Below are positions 43,016 through 51,223 of a stretch of DNA of 64,000 bases, piece by piece (positions within the stretch are counted from its first letter, which is position 1; every line of letters starts with the position of its first letter). The stretch comes from Litorivita sp050633545 (lineage in GTDB: Bacteria > Pseudomonadota > Alphaproteobacteria > Rhodobacterales > Rhodobacteraceae), in NCBI GenBank assembly GCA_050633545.1, contig JBOEGS010000002.1:62001-126000 (forward strand), read 5' to 3'. Made by a program: the position numbers and the translations under genes. The notes under the pieces are model-generated. The model saw nothing but the letters and a program-made list of their open reading frames with translations, searched no databases and was not told the DNA's origin.

Positions 43016-44059
43016 TTACATGTTGTTGCCACCTGCGACTGCGGCTTGGGTTGCTTCCAACTCGGGGTCGGAAACGAGGCCGTATTCGGCGAGCGGGCCA
43101 TCGGGGCCGGCCATGTCGTCAGAGACGAAGAACTCTGCATATTCCTGCAAGCCGGGGATCACGCCGATATGCGCGCTCTTGACGTAGAAGTAGAGCGGGC
43201 GCGACACGGGGTATTCGCCGGTTGCGATGCTTTCGGTCGAAGGCACGACGCCCGACATGGTCGCAACTTGCAGCTTGTCGGTGTTGTTCTCGTAGAAGGC
43301 CAGACCGAAGACGCCGATGCCGTCCTTGTTGCTTTCGATACGCGCGAGGGTTTCGGTGTAATCGCCGTCAATGTCGGTCGATGCCCCATCCGTGCGCAGC
43401 GAGATACAGGCTTTCTCGGCTGCTTTTTTCTTGGCTTTGTCGCTGTCGCCTTCGGCGGCGGCAAGGAAGACCTCAAAGGCGCCGGTCTCTTCGCAGCCCG
43501 CGAGGATCACTTTGTCTTCGAAAACCTCGCGTGTGCCGTGCTTGGTGCCCGGAACGAAGGCCTGGATCGCTTGCGCGGGGAATTTCGCGTCAACATCGGC
43601 CCATGTCTTGTTGGGGTTCTCGATGACTTTGCCGTCGACGACGATTTTGTCGGACAGGGCAAGGAACCAATCGGAGGGCGTGTATTCGAAACCGTTGCCG
43701 TTGATGTCGGAGGCAAAGACGATGCCGTCATAACCGATGCGCACTTCCATGATATCGGTCACGCCGTTTTCGGCGCAGGCTGCGATCTCTTTGTCTTTGA
43801 TTTTGCGCGAGGCGTTCGCCACGTCGATGGTGCCTTCGCCCACGCCTTCACAGAATTTCTTGAGACCTGCGGACGAGCCGCCCGATTCCACGACCGGTGT
43901 CGGGAAGTCGAAGTTTTCGCCAAAGGCTTCGGCGACGATCGACGCATAGGGCAGAACGGTCGAGGAACCGGCGATCTGGACTTGGTCGCGCGCCGAGGCG
44001 GCGGTGGCGGATACGGCAGCGATTGCCAGCGCAGATGCGGACAGTTTGATAAGGGACAT
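43016..44059 (-). CDS. pstS: Phosphate-binding protein PstS
   Basis: A 347-residue periplasmic phosphate-binding protein. A signal peptide (MSLIKLSASALAIAAVSATAASA) precedes the mature QVQIAGSSTVLPYA, and the phosphate-contacting segments SGGSSAGLKKF and GTREVFEDK are visible. It captures phosphate for PstCAB. AAAGGAG lies five bases upstream of ATG 44059. A candidate Pho box is at 44141-44159, and a hairpin follows the gene. Confidence 0.96.
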   Translation of the reverse strand: MSLIKLSASALAIAAVSATAASARDQVQIAGSSTVLPYASIVAEAFGENFDFPTPVVESGGSSAGLKKFCEGVGEGTIDVANASRKIKDKEIAACAENGVTDIMEVRIGYDGIVFASDINGNGFEYTPSDWFLALSDKIVVDGKVIENPNKTWADVDAKFPAQAIQAFVPGTKHGTREVFEDKVILAGCEETGAFEVFLAAAEGDSDKAKKKAAEKACISLRTDGASTDIDGDYTETLARIESNKDGIGVFGLAFYENNTDKLQVATMSGVVPSTESIATGEYPVSRPLYFYVKSAHIGVIPGLQEYAEFFVSDDMAGPDGPLAEYGLVSDPELEATQAAVAGGNNM

Positions 44060-44140
44060 AACAGCTCCTTTAGGGTTACATGTCGTGGCCGACGTCATAG
44101 CGGCCTCGGGACGTGATCTAGAACCTCGGTGTGTCGCTTA

Positions 44141-44159
44141 TGTAATGCTTTTGTAACAG
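44141..44159 (-). promoter_or_regulatory. Candidate Pho box upstream of pstS
   Basis: On the minus strand the site reads CTGTTAC-AAAA-GCATTACA, about 80 bases upstream of the pstS start. The first half differs from CTGTCAT at two positions; the second half is weaker. The AT-rich four-base spacer is as in known Pho boxes. PhoB, encoded in the same operon, would bind here. Confidence 0.5.
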
Positions 44160-44297
44160 GTTTATGAAACCCCGCAAATCAACATCAAGACATTGTTAAT
44201 AAAGGATTTAAAGATTAACCCGCGTTCTGCGACCCTGTCTGCATGGCCAGCAAACCACCGTTTTATAACAAAGATTCGTATAGGCGCGCCCCAAAGC

Positions 44298-44330
44298 AAA
44301 AAGCCGCCCCAAACGGGCGGCTTTTCGATT
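44298..44330 (-). terminator. Rho-independent terminator after pheT
   Basis: AAAAGCCGCCC and GGGCGGCTTTT form an 11-bp stem with A/T flanks on both sides. It lies 29 bases after the pheT stop on the minus strand and ends the pheST unit. Confidence 0.93.
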
Positions 44331-44354
44331 CTGCTCTGCGCTGTGCGGCTGGGC

Positions 44355-46766
44355 TTATCCGCGCAGCGTCCCGCCCGTGGCTTTCGTCACTTTTTCCACG
44401 ATCTTGGCGCTGACCGCCTCGATATCGGCTTCTTTCAACGTCTTGTCACTGGGCTGCAACCGCACGGTGACGGCGATGGATTTCTTGCCCGCGCCCATTT
44501 GCGCCTCTGCGGTCGCGCCGGTGAATTCGTCAAACACATGCACGTTTTCTATCAACGCCTTGTCGGCGCCTGCGGCGGCATTGACCAAAGTCAAAGCCTC
44601 GACATCCGCATCCACGACAAAGGCGAAATCACGCTCCACCGCTTGCAGATCGCGGATGGTGAGCGCAGGACGCGTCGCGGCCTTTTTCTTCGGCAAGGGC
44701 ACTTCGGAGGGATAGATGGTGAAACCGACCGCTGGCCCTTTGACATCCATCTGCGCCAAGATTTTGGGATGGATTTCGCCAAAGACGCCCAACAGTTTTT
44801 TCGGCCCGAGGCAGATTTTGCCATGCCGTCCCGGATGCCACCAGCCTTCGGCGCCGCGCAGGATTTGCACCTTGGCGGGGGCGCCGATGGCGGACAAAAC
44901 AGCCTCGGCATCGGCCTTGGCATCATAGACATCAACGCCGCGCATTTCGCCATGCACATCGCGCGGACCGGTGCGGCCGACCAGAATGCCGCTGATCTGC
45001 AACTGCTGCTCGTCCGGTTCACCACCGCTAAAGGCAGGGCCGACCTCGAAAAGCGCCAGATCATTGAACCCGCGCGACTGGTTGCGCGCCGCCGCTTGCA
45101 GCAGGCCCGCCAGAAGCGAGGGGCGCATATGGCTCATCTCGCTGGAGATCGGGTTTTCCAGCATCGTCGCATCCGACCCGCCGCCGAACAATGCGGCACT
45201 GGCCTGATCGATGAAGCTGTAGGTCACGCATTCGTTGTAGCCCAGAGAGGCCGCCATGCGCCGCGCCGCGCTTTCGCGGATCTGCGCGGGGCTCAGGATC
45301 GGGGCGGGAATCCCGTCGTCCAGCCGCGCCAAAGGCCGCCCTTCGAGTTTGGTCAAAGAGGCCACACGCGCCACCTCTTCGACCAGATCGGCAGAGCCGA
45401 GCACGTCAGGGCGCCACGAGGGCACATGCGCCATATCGCCTTCCATCACAAAGCCCAAAGCGGTCAATGTGCGGCGTTGCTCTTCGGCGGAAATCTCCAT
45501 GCCGACAAGGCTTTGCACGCGGTCGGTGTCGAGCTTGTAAGCCCGCGCCACATCGGGCACCTCGCCCGCGACAACCACTTCGGAAGGCTCGCCGCCGCAC
45601 AGATCAAGGATCATTTGCGCAGCATCTTCAATGGCTTGCATATTGTAGGCCGGATCAATCCCGCGTTCGTTGCGATACCGCGCGTCCGAATTGATCTTGA
45701 GCGCACGGCCCGTTTTGGCGATCTGGATCGGGTCCCAAACGGCGGCCTCCAAAAACACATTGACCGTCTCTTCGGTGCAGCCCGTCTCCAGCCCGCCCAT
45801 GATGCCCGCGATGCTTTCGACGCCCTTGTCGCCCGAGATCACGACCATGCCCTCGGAGAGCGTGTAGTCCTTGTCGTCGAGCGCGGTCATCACCTCGCCG
45901 CCCAGCGCGCGGTGGACACGCAGGTTGCCCGACACTTTATCGGCGTCAAACACATGCAGCGGGCGGTTGCGGTCATAGGTGAAGAAATTGGTGATATCGA
46001 CCAAGGCCGAAATCGGACGCAACCCGATGGCGCGCAAACGGCTTTGCAGCCACTCGGGCGAGGGGCCGTTTTTCACGCCGCGAATGAGCCGTCCGGCAAA
46101 AACCGCGCAGCCGTCCTCGCGGGTGTCCGCGTCAATCGTCACCTTGAGCGGCGAGGCAAATGTGCCCGCCACCTTGGCCGCTTTGACCGGTTTCATCACG
46201 CCCAATCCGCGCGCCGACAGATCAAGCGCAATGCCGCGCACGCCCAAAGCATCGGGGCGGTTCGGCGTGATGGCAATGTCGATCACCGGATCGACCTTGG
46301 CCGGATCATGTTCGGCCAGCCAATCGGTAAAGGCCTGCCCGACCTCGCCCGAGGGCAATTCGATGATGCCGTCATGCTCTTCGGACAATTCCAGTTCACG
46401 CTCGGAGGCCATCATGCCGTGGCTCTCGACGCCGCGAATATTGCCCACCGAAAGCGTCACATCGATCCCTGGCACGTAATCGCCCGGTTTGCATAGCACC
46501 ACGGTGATGCCCTCGCGCGCATTGGGCGCGCCGCAAACGATCTGCTTTTCGCCCTCGTCGGTTTGCACCCTGCACACGCGCAGCTTGTCCGCATCGGGGT
46601 GCTTTTCGGCATGGGTGACCTTGGCGAGGGTGAAACCGGCCAGCTTGGCAGCGGGGTCGATCACCTCTTCGACCTCAAGCCCGAGGTCGGTCAGCGCATA
46701 AAGGATCTCGTCCAGCGTCGCGGTGGTATCGAGATGCTCTTTGAGCCAAGAGAGAGTGAATTTCAT
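44355..46766 (-). CDS. pheT: Phenylalanyl-tRNA synthetase beta subunit
   Basis: An 803-residue PheT of normal length. From N to C are the tRNA-binding EMAP domain (VTHAEKHPDADKLRVCRV, VCGAPNA), B3/B4 editing domain (LVDITNFFTYDRNRPLHVFDADK, AGIMGG), B5, a catalytic-like core (FEVGPAFSG) and the C-terminal ferredoxin-fold anticodon-binding domain (AVERDFAFVVD, SIAVTVRLQPSDKTL). With PheS it charges tRNA-Phe as an alpha2beta2 enzyme. It is 85 bases downstream of pheS. Confidence 0.98.
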   Translation of the reverse strand: MKFTLSWLKEHLDTTATLDEILYALTDLGLEVEEVIDPAAKLAGFTLAKVTHAEKHPDADKLRVCRVQTDEGEKQIVCGAPNAREGITVVLCKPGDYVPGIDVTLSVGNIRGVESHGMMASERELELSEEHDGIIELPSGEVGQAFTDWLAEHDPAKVDPVIDIAITPNRPDALGVRGIALDLSARGLGVMKPVKAAKVAGTFASPLKVTIDADTREDGCAVFAGRLIRGVKNGPSPEWLQSRLRAIGLRPISALVDITNFFTYDRNRPLHVFDADKVSGNLRVHRALGGEVMTALDDKDYTLSEGMVVISGDKGVESIAGIMGGLETGCTEETVNVFLEAAVWDPIQIAKTGRALKINSDARYRNERGIDPAYNMQAIEDAAQMILDLCGGEPSEVVVAGEVPDVARAYKLDTDRVQSLVGMEISAEEQRRTLTALGFVMEGDMAHVPSWRPDVLGSADLVEEVARVASLTKLEGRPLARLDDGIPAPILSPAQIRESAARRMAASLGYNECVTYSFIDQASAALFGGGSDATMLENPISSEMSHMRPSLLAGLLQAAARNQSRGFNDLALFEVGPAFSGGEPDEQQLQISGILVGRTGPRDVHGEMRGVDVYDAKADAEAVLSAIGAPAKVQILRGAEGWWHPGRHGKICLGPKKLLGVFGEIHPKILAQMDVKGPAVGFTIYPSEVPLPKKKAATRPALTIRDLQAVERDFAFVVDADVEALTLVNAAAGADKALIENVHVFDEFTGATAEAQMGAGKKSIAVTVRLQPSDKTLKEADIEAVSAKIVEKVTKATGGTLRG

Positions 46767-46851
46767 TTTGCGGTCTCCTTATGGAGGGAAATCTTGGGGG
46801 TGGCCGTTGGTCGGTCGGGGCGGCGGCATATGCGCGGCGCCCTGCGCTTTG

Positions 46852-47925
46852 CTAGCGGCTCAACCCCCCGTGCAATGTCGGTTGGTTCAGCGCGGCAAAC
46901 CCGTAGTGGCGCAGCCAGCGCAGGTCGCTGTCGAAAAACGCGCGCAGGTCGGGGATGCCGTATTTGAGCATCGCCAGACGGTCGATCCCCATGCCGAAGG
47001 CAAAGCCCTGCCACGCTTCGGGATCAACCCCCGCCGCTTGCAGGACCTTGGGATGCACCATGCCCGAGCCGAGCACCTCCATCCATCCATCGCCCTCGCC
47101 GATGCGCAATTGCCCGTCGACCCACGAACATTGGATATCCACCTCTGCCGAGGGTTCGGTGAAGGGGAAATGCGAGGCGCGAAAACGGGTTTTGATGCCG
47201 TCGATCTCGAAGAAGGCGGCAAAGAATTCCTCCAGAACCCATTTGAGGTTCGCCATCGAGATGTCCTTGCCGATGGCGAGGCCTTCGACTTGGTGGAACA
47301 TCGGCGTATGGGTCTGGTCGTAATCCGAACGATACACCCGCCCCGGTGCGATCACGCGGATCGGCGCGCCGGATTTCTCCATCGCGCGGATTTGCACCGG
47401 CGAGGTATGGGTGCGCAAGACATGCGGCGGGCGGTCATCGCCCTCGGCGCGGTGCATATAGAAGGTGTCGAACTCTTGGCGCGCGGGGTGGTGCGGCGGG
47501 ATGTTGAGCGCGTCGAAATTGTAAAAATCCGTCTCGATCTGCGGCCCTTCGGCCACGGCGAACCCGAGGTTGGCGAAAATCGCGCTGATCTCTTCGGTGA
47601 CTTGGCTGACGGGATGGACCGTGCCTTGCGGACGCGCGCGCGACGGCAAGGTCACGTCGAGCCATTCGGTGGCCAGACGCGCATCAAGCGCCGCATCGGC
47701 CAGCGCGGTTTTCTTGGCGCTCAAGGCCGAGTTGATCTCGTCCTTGAGCGCGTTCAATTTCGGCCCTGCGATCTGGCGCTCTTCGGGGGTCATTTTGCCC
47801 AGCTCGCGCATCTTGAGCGCGACCTCGCCTTTTTTGCCCACAGCGGCAAGGCGGATATCTTCGAGCGCCGCCTCGTCAGAGGCCGCCGCGATGGCCGCGA
47901 TATACTTGTCTCTCAGATCGTCCAT
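46852..47925 (-). CDS. pheS: Phenylalanyl-tRNA synthetase alpha subunit
   Basis: A 357-residue PheS. The N-terminal coiled coil (residues 1-90) precedes the class II core: motif 1 around HPVSQVTEEISAIFANLGF, motif 2 LRTHTSPVQIRAME and motif 3 GFAFGMGIDRLAML. The active-site Ala seen in E. coli position 294 lies in the GFAFGMG stretch. Upstream on the same strand are rplT and rpmI, separated by a hairpin at 48013-48046. Confidence 0.98.
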   Translation of the reverse strand: MDDLRDKYIAAIAAASDEAALEDIRLAAVGKKGEVALKMRELGKMTPEERQIAGPKLNALKDEINSALSAKKTALADAALDARLATEWLDVTLPSRARPQGTVHPVSQVTEEISAIFANLGFAVAEGPQIETDFYNFDALNIPPHHPARQEFDTFYMHRAEGDDRPPHVLRTHTSPVQIRAMEKSGAPIRVIAPGRVYRSDYDQTHTPMFHQVEGLAIGKDISMANLKWVLEEFFAAFFEIDGIKTRFRASHFPFTEPSAEVDIQCSWVDGQLRIGEGDGWMEVLGSGMVHPKVLQAAGVDPEAWQGFAFGMGIDRLAMLKYGIPDLRAFFDSDLRWLRHYGFAALNQPTLHGGLSR

Positions 47926-48012
47926 CCGATCCTCCTGTTCGTCCTTGATCCCCTGATCCGCGTTGGCGGGCGGGGTTTGGGCTGTTGCTACCCAGCGGGG
48001 CGCACAAACGCA

Positions 48013-48046
48013 AGAAGCCGCGGCCCATTATAGGCCCGCGGCTTCT
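48013..48046 (-). terminator. Hairpin between rplT and pheS
   Basis: AGAAGCCGCGG and CCGCGGCTTCT form an 11-bp stem with a 12-base loop, 33 bases after the rplT stop. The downstream minus-strand sequence has only a weak T-rich stretch, so partial read-through into pheS is possible. Confidence 0.75.
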
Positions 48047-48078
48047 CAAATGTCTGATCCCTGTGTGAAAGGGATGGG

Positions 48079-48441
48079 TTACGCGAGCGCCGCCTTGGCT
48101 TGATCAACGATCGCGCCAAATGCTTCGGGCTCGTGCACGGCCAGATCGGCCAGAACCTTACGGTCCACTTCAATACCGGCCAAGGACAACCCGTTGATGA
48201 AGCGCGAATAGGTCAGCGCTTCGTCATGGCTACGCACGGCGGCGTTGATCCGCTGGATCCACAGCGCGCGGAAGCTGCGCTTGCGGGCCTTGCGGTCGCG
48301 CGTGGCGTATTGGTTGGCCTTGTCCACGGCCTGCGTGGCGACGCGGAAGGTGTTTTTACGGCGACCGTAATACCCCTTTGCGGCTTTGATGATCTTTTTG
48401 TGACGCGCGTGCGTGACGGTTCCGCCTTTGGTACGAGACAT
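48079..48441 (-). CDS. rplT: 50S ribosomal protein L20
   Basis: A 120-residue L20 with the characteristic basic start (RHKKIIKAAKGYYGRRKNTFR) and the RAVRSHDEALTYSRFINGL segment. It binds 23S rRNA early in 50S assembly, and in many bacteria represses its own operon. It follows rpmI after a short gap. infC is not in the window. Confidence 0.98.
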   Translation of the reverse strand: MSRTKGGTVTHARHKKIIKAAKGYYGRRKNTFRVATQAVDKANQYATRDRKARKRSFRALWIQRINAAVRSHDEALTYSRFINGLSLAGIEVDRKVLADLAVHEPEAFGAIVDQAKAALA

Positions 48442-48453
48442 ATCAAACCCTCC

Positions 48454-48654
48454 TTAGCGCGCGTATGGCATCATCGACTTGATGATTTTCTCATCAGGAG
48501 CCGACAGCGTGGTGGTTCCGCGCGCATTGCGCAGGAATTTGTTGGTGCGTTTGATCATGCCGTGGCTTTTGCCTGCCTGACCGGCTTTCACACGGCCGCT
48601 GGCCGTTGTTTTGAACCGCTTTTTGCAGCTCGACTTGGTCTTCATTTTGGGCAT
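48454..48654 (-). CDS. rpmI: 50S ribosomal protein L35
   Basis: A 66-residue L35: PKMKTKSSCKKRFKTTASG at the N-terminus, then AGKSHGMIKRTNKFLRN and the C-terminal KIIKSMMPYAR, all typical. GAGGAGACGG lies just upstream of ATG 48654. It heads the rpmI-rplT pair. Confidence 0.97.
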   Translation of the reverse strand: MPKMKTKSSCKKRFKTTASGRVKAGQAGKSHGMIKRTNKFLRNARGTTTLSAPDEKIIKSMMPYAR

Positions 48655-48821
48655 TTCCGTCTCCTCGTTTGGGTCGGTGTCAAACGCGACTCGGCATGCC
48701 ACTTCGGGCCGGTCGCGCGATGGAAGCGCTTCCTTAGGCGCAAACGAGAAGGCTGGCAAGGGAAAATACCGCCCCCGCCCCCTTAAATTTCAGGGGCAAA
48801 GGCAAGGCGCAGGCCCGCGCC

Positions 48822-49151
48822 CTAGCGCCGCGCGCGGCGCATGGCGGCGGCGGCCTCGATCCCAAAGGCAAAGGCCTGCGCCAGATCGGGGCCTTTGGCA
48901 GCGGGCGCCGCGGGGGATTGCGCGATGTCTTCGGGTTTGGAGGCCGCAATGGCAAAGAGGATCGCCGCCAGCCCGAAATAGACCAAAGCGATGATCAAGG
49001 CCGCGCCTTGCGGGGCGTAATGGACCTGCAAGAACAGCCAAGCGGCCACGGTCAAAAACCCCGCCCCGACGCAAAGCGCCATGAGCGCCACAAAGGACAA
49101 CGCGGCTTTGCGCGCTGTCCTTGTGGCTTTGTGTTTGAGATCGCTGAGCAT
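48822..49151 (-). CDS. Phage holin family (DUF1469-like) membrane protein
   Basis: A 109-residue protein with two membrane helices (about residues 18-40 and 48-70; LSFVALMALCVGAGFLTVAAWLFLQ and ALIIALVYFGLAAILFAIA), the topology of the phage-holin-III-like DUF1469 family, which despite the name is mostly chromosomal. It is 10 bases downstream of the DUF883/YqjD-like gene, as in the E. coli yqjD-yqjE pair. It is probably in the same EcfG-controlled unit. Confidence 0.82.
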   Translation of the reverse strand: MLSDLKHKATRTARKAALSFVALMALCVGAGFLTVAAWLFLQVHYAPQGAALIIALVYFGLAAILFAIAASKPEDIAQSPAAPAAKGPDLAQAFAFGIEAAAAMRRARR

Positions 49152-49161
49152 CAGGGCGCGC

Positions 49162-49488
49162 TTATTTGCGGGCCAAGAACAGACCCGCGACAAAGCCCAG
49201 CCCCGCCGCGATGCCCACCGACACGGCGGGTTTTTCCTGCACAAAGCTCTCGGCCTGTTTGCCAAGCTCGGCGCCCTGCGCGCGCAAATGCTCGATCTGC
49301 GCCTCGCCGCTCTCGCGGGCCGATACGGCGCGGGCCTTTGCACCCTCTTTCAAATGCGCGCCTTGGGTCTTGCCATAGTCGGCCAAAGTGCCGGTCAAAG
49401 CAGCCAGATCGGACTTGAGCGCCTCCACCTGCGCAGCCAGATCCTCGGTGGTGGTCTCGGTAACTTTCAACTTGGTCGCAGCGGCCAT
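49162..49488 (-). CDS. DUF883/ElaB-YqjD-like membrane-anchored protein
   Basis: A 108-residue protein: a long amphipathic helix or coiled coil (residues 10-80, TEDLAAQVEALKSDLAALTG, HLRAQGAELGKQAESFVQEKP) ending in one C-terminal membrane anchor, VGIAAGLGFVAGLFLARK. That layout is the ElaB/YqjD/DUF883 type, whose E. coli members bind ribosomes in stationary phase. An EcfG-type promoter lies 72 bases upstream on the same strand, and the holin-like gene follows after 10 bases. Confidence 0.85.
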   Translation of the reverse strand: MAAATKLKVTETTTEDLAAQVEALKSDLAALTGTLADYGKTQGAHLKEGAKARAVSARESGEAQIEHLRAQGAELGKQAESFVQEKPAVSVGIAAGLGFVAGLFLARK

Positions 49489-49559
49489 GATACATCTCCT
49501 GATCTATGTGAAGGCCCGCCTTATGTGCTGTGACAGCAGCGGGCCGCGATTACCCAAAC

Positions 49560-49585
49560 AACGCCGCACCGCGCCGAAAGGTTCC
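49560..49585 (-). promoter_or_regulatory. EcfG-type promoter for the DUF883/YqjD-like gene
   Basis: On the minus strand GGAAC (49585-49581) and CGTT (49563-49560) are separated by 17 bases, matching the general stress sigma factor consensus GGAAC-N16/17-CGTT. The distance to the start codon is about 72 bases. ecfG itself is in this window. Confidence 0.75.
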
Positions 49586-49618
49586 CTCACAGCGGCAAAA
49601 TATTCCCAATAAAATATG

Positions 49619-49644
49619 GGAACCGCCGCCGCCCGCCCCGCGTT
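49619..49644 (+). promoter_or_regulatory. EcfG-type promoter for the DUF1328 gene
   Basis: GGAAC (49619-49623) and CGTT (49641-49644) are separated by 17 bases, matching the EcfG consensus. The gene starts 62 bases further on. The site is divergent from, and 34 bases away from, the similar promoter at 49560-49585. Confidence 0.75.
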
Positions 49645-49705
49645 GATCCCCCAGTTGAACCCCTCAAGCGCCCTCGCTGCGCCCCATAACCAAAGGATTG
49701 AAACC

Positions 49706-49876
49706 ATGCTGTATTGGGCTGTTGTTTTCTTCGTCGTTGCCATCATCGCCGGTGTGTTCGGATTTGGCGGCATTGCCAGCGCCTCGGCGGGCATCGCGCA
49801 ATTGCTTTTTGTGATTTTCCTCGCGCTCTTTGTCATCGCCATGGTGGTGCGCGCCCTCAAGGGCCGCACGCCTTGA
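49706..49876 (+). CDS. DUF1328 small membrane protein
   Basis: A 56-residue DUF1328/YtjA-like protein with two membrane helices (LYWAVVFFVVAIIAGVFGFGG and IAQLLFVIFLALFVIAMVVRAL). AAAGGA lies eight bases before the ATG. The function of the family is unknown, though it is often stress-induced. An EcfG-type promoter at 49619-49644 and a strong terminator at 49931-49963 frame it as a single-gene unit. Confidence 0.92.
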   Translation: MLYWAVVFFVVAIIAGVFGFGGIASASAGIAQLLFVIFLALFVIAMVVRALKGRTP

Positions 49877-49930
49877 GCCGAGCGCCGCGCCGGCCCCAGA
49901 GCCGTCGATCGGATGCTGTAACACTGCCCT

Positions 49931-49963
49931 AGCCCCCGCCCTCGTCTTGGCGGGGGCTTTTTT
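49931..49963 (+). terminator. Rho-independent terminator after the DUF1328 gene
   Basis: AGCCCCCGCC and GGCGGGGGCT make a 10-bp perfect stem with an 8-base loop, followed by six T. Confidence 0.95.
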
Positions 49964-50039
49964 GTCGCGGCCCCGCAGGGGTCAAACGGCCCTGCGCGCC
50001 TTGACCTCACGGCGCAATCCTTCCTAAGGTAAGTTTGTT

Positions 50040-50055
50040 ATTTTCGCGCGATAAA
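50040..50055. promoter_or_regulatory. Candidate autoregulatory operator upstream of the LacI gene
   Basis: ATTTTCGC-GCGATAAA is an imperfect palindrome centred on CGCG. It resembles the perfect palindrome at 51135-51150 upstream of the polyol operon, 40 bases before the regulator's start codon. Autoregulation is inference. Confidence 0.4.
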
Positions 50056-50094
50056 TTAAATTTGACCATCGCGTAAGTTAGGGCGGGGTGGACG

Positions 50095-51123
50095 ATGAGC
50101 GAGCGCAAGATCAGGAATATGGAAGAATTCGCCGCCAAGAGCGGCGTCTCGCGCCCCACGGTTTCGAAATACTTCAACGATCCCTCCAGCGTGCGCAAAT
50201 CCACCCGCGAGCGGATCGAAGCGGCGCTGGAGCGCTATGACTTCCGACCCAACCTCTATGCGGTCAACCAGAACCGCCGCCTGACCAAAAACATCGGCAT
50301 CGTCGTGCCCAATGTGGCTGACCCGTTCTTTTCCGAAATGGCCCGCAATATCGAGGGGCTGTTCATCGACGAAGGCTATTCCCCCTCGACCTTCAGCTCC
50401 CACGGCAGCCGCGCCCATGAGATCGAAATCCTCGAAACCCTGCGCGCGATCCGGCCTGCGGGGGTGTTGATGGCGCCCTTGGGCCGCGCCTCGGACCGCG
50501 CCAAGATCGAAGCCTTTTGCAAGGATGTGCCGACGGTCCTCTTTGACAGCAACATCGAGGGCGTCGGCGCGGCCTTTATCGGCTCGGATCCGTTCCAATC
50601 GGTGCCTTTGATGGTCGAATACCTGTGCCGCAGCGGCGAGCCGCCGTGCTTTTTCGAAATGCCCCCCGTCAACCCCAATGCCAACAAACGCCGCGAGGCC
50701 TATCTTTGGGCGATGCAAAATCTGGGCCATGCGCCCCATGTGGTGCGCGTCGAGGGCAGCGGTTGGGATTTCGAGGACATCGGTTATCGCGAGGGGCTGC
50801 GGGTGATCAAAGAGGGCGGCCTGCCCAGCCGCACGGTTTTGTGCAGCAACGACCGTCTGGCCATCGGCCTGTTGGCGGCGGCCTATGAAAGCGGCATTCG
50901 CGTCGGCATCACCGAAGAGTGCTCGATGCGCATCGCGGGCCATGACGACCACCCTTTCGCGCGGTTTACCTGCCCGTCGCTGACCACCGTCGCGCAAGAT
51001 TACAAATCCATCTCCAAACGCAGCGTCGAGACGATTCTCAACCTCGTCGATGGGGGCACAGTGCGCGATTCGGAGCGCGAGGTTCTGTTCGAGGGGCGGC
51101 TGGTGATGCGCGCATCCGCTTGA
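50095..51123 (+). CDS. LacI family regulator of the polyol operon
   Basis: A 342-residue LacI/GalR regulator. The HTH and hinge (NMEEFAAKSGVSRPTVSKYFNDPSSVRKSTRERI) fill residues 8-45, followed by a periplasmic-binding-like effector domain starting KNIGIVVPNVADPFFSEM and containing AHEIEILETLRA and LCSNDRLAIGLL. It lies directly upstream of the smo/mtl operon on the same strand, so it probably controls it in response to a polyol. Perfect and imperfect CGCG-centred palindromes lie upstream of the operon and of this gene. Confidence 0.9.
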   Translation: MSERKIRNMEEFAAKSGVSRPTVSKYFNDPSSVRKSTRERIEAALERYDFRPNLYAVNQNRRLTKNIGIVVPNVADPFFSEMARNIEGLFIDEGYSPSTFSSHGSRAHEIEILETLRAIRPAGVLMAPLGRASDRAKIEAFCKDVPTVLFDSNIEGVGAAFIGSDPFQSVPLMVEYLCRSGEPPCFFEMPPVNPNANKRREAYLWAMQNLGHAPHVVRVEGSGWDFEDIGYREGLRVIKEGGLPSRTVLCSNDRLAIGLLAAAYESGIRVGITEECSMRIAGHDDHPFARFTCPSLTTVAQDYKSISKRSVETILNLVDGGTVRDSEREVLFEGRLVMRASA

Positions 51124-51134
51124 AACCTCGCCAA

Positions 51135-51150
51135 TTTTACGCGCGTAAAA
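51135..51150. promoter_or_regulatory. Perfect 16-bp palindrome, likely LacI-type operator
   Basis: TTTTACGCGCGTAAAA is a perfect palindrome with a central CGCG, as in LacI-family operators. It lies between the regulator gene and smoE, seven bases upstream of the -35 element at 51157, where a bound repressor would hinder RNA polymerase. Confidence 0.75.
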
Positions 51151-51156
51151 AAAGAA

Positions 51157-51186
51157 TTGACGCCGCGTATCGGTTCTCTCTAAGCT
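51157..51186 (+). promoter_or_regulatory. Candidate sigma-70 promoter of the polyol operon
   Basis: TTGACG (51157-51162) and TAAGCT (51181-51186) are separated by 18 bases. The start codon of smoE is 38 bases downstream of the -10 element, and the palindrome at 51135-51150 abuts the -35 side. Confidence 0.55.
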
Positions 51187-51223
51187 GATCCCCAGCATTC
51201 GATGCACTTAGGGAGGACAAAGG

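Noticed and set aside
43046..44116. Long plus-strand frame opposite pstS
   Set aside because: pstS on the minus strand has signal peptide, ribosome-binding site and family motifs; the plus frame has none.
44099..44297. Small gene or riboswitch upstream of pstS
   Set aside because: No conserved RNA core was recognised; the Pho box and promoter explain the stretch.
48822..49151. Prophage remnant suggested by the holin-like protein
   Set aside because: DUF1469 proteins are chromosomal partners of DUF883/YqjD-like genes; no lysis or structural phage genes are near.
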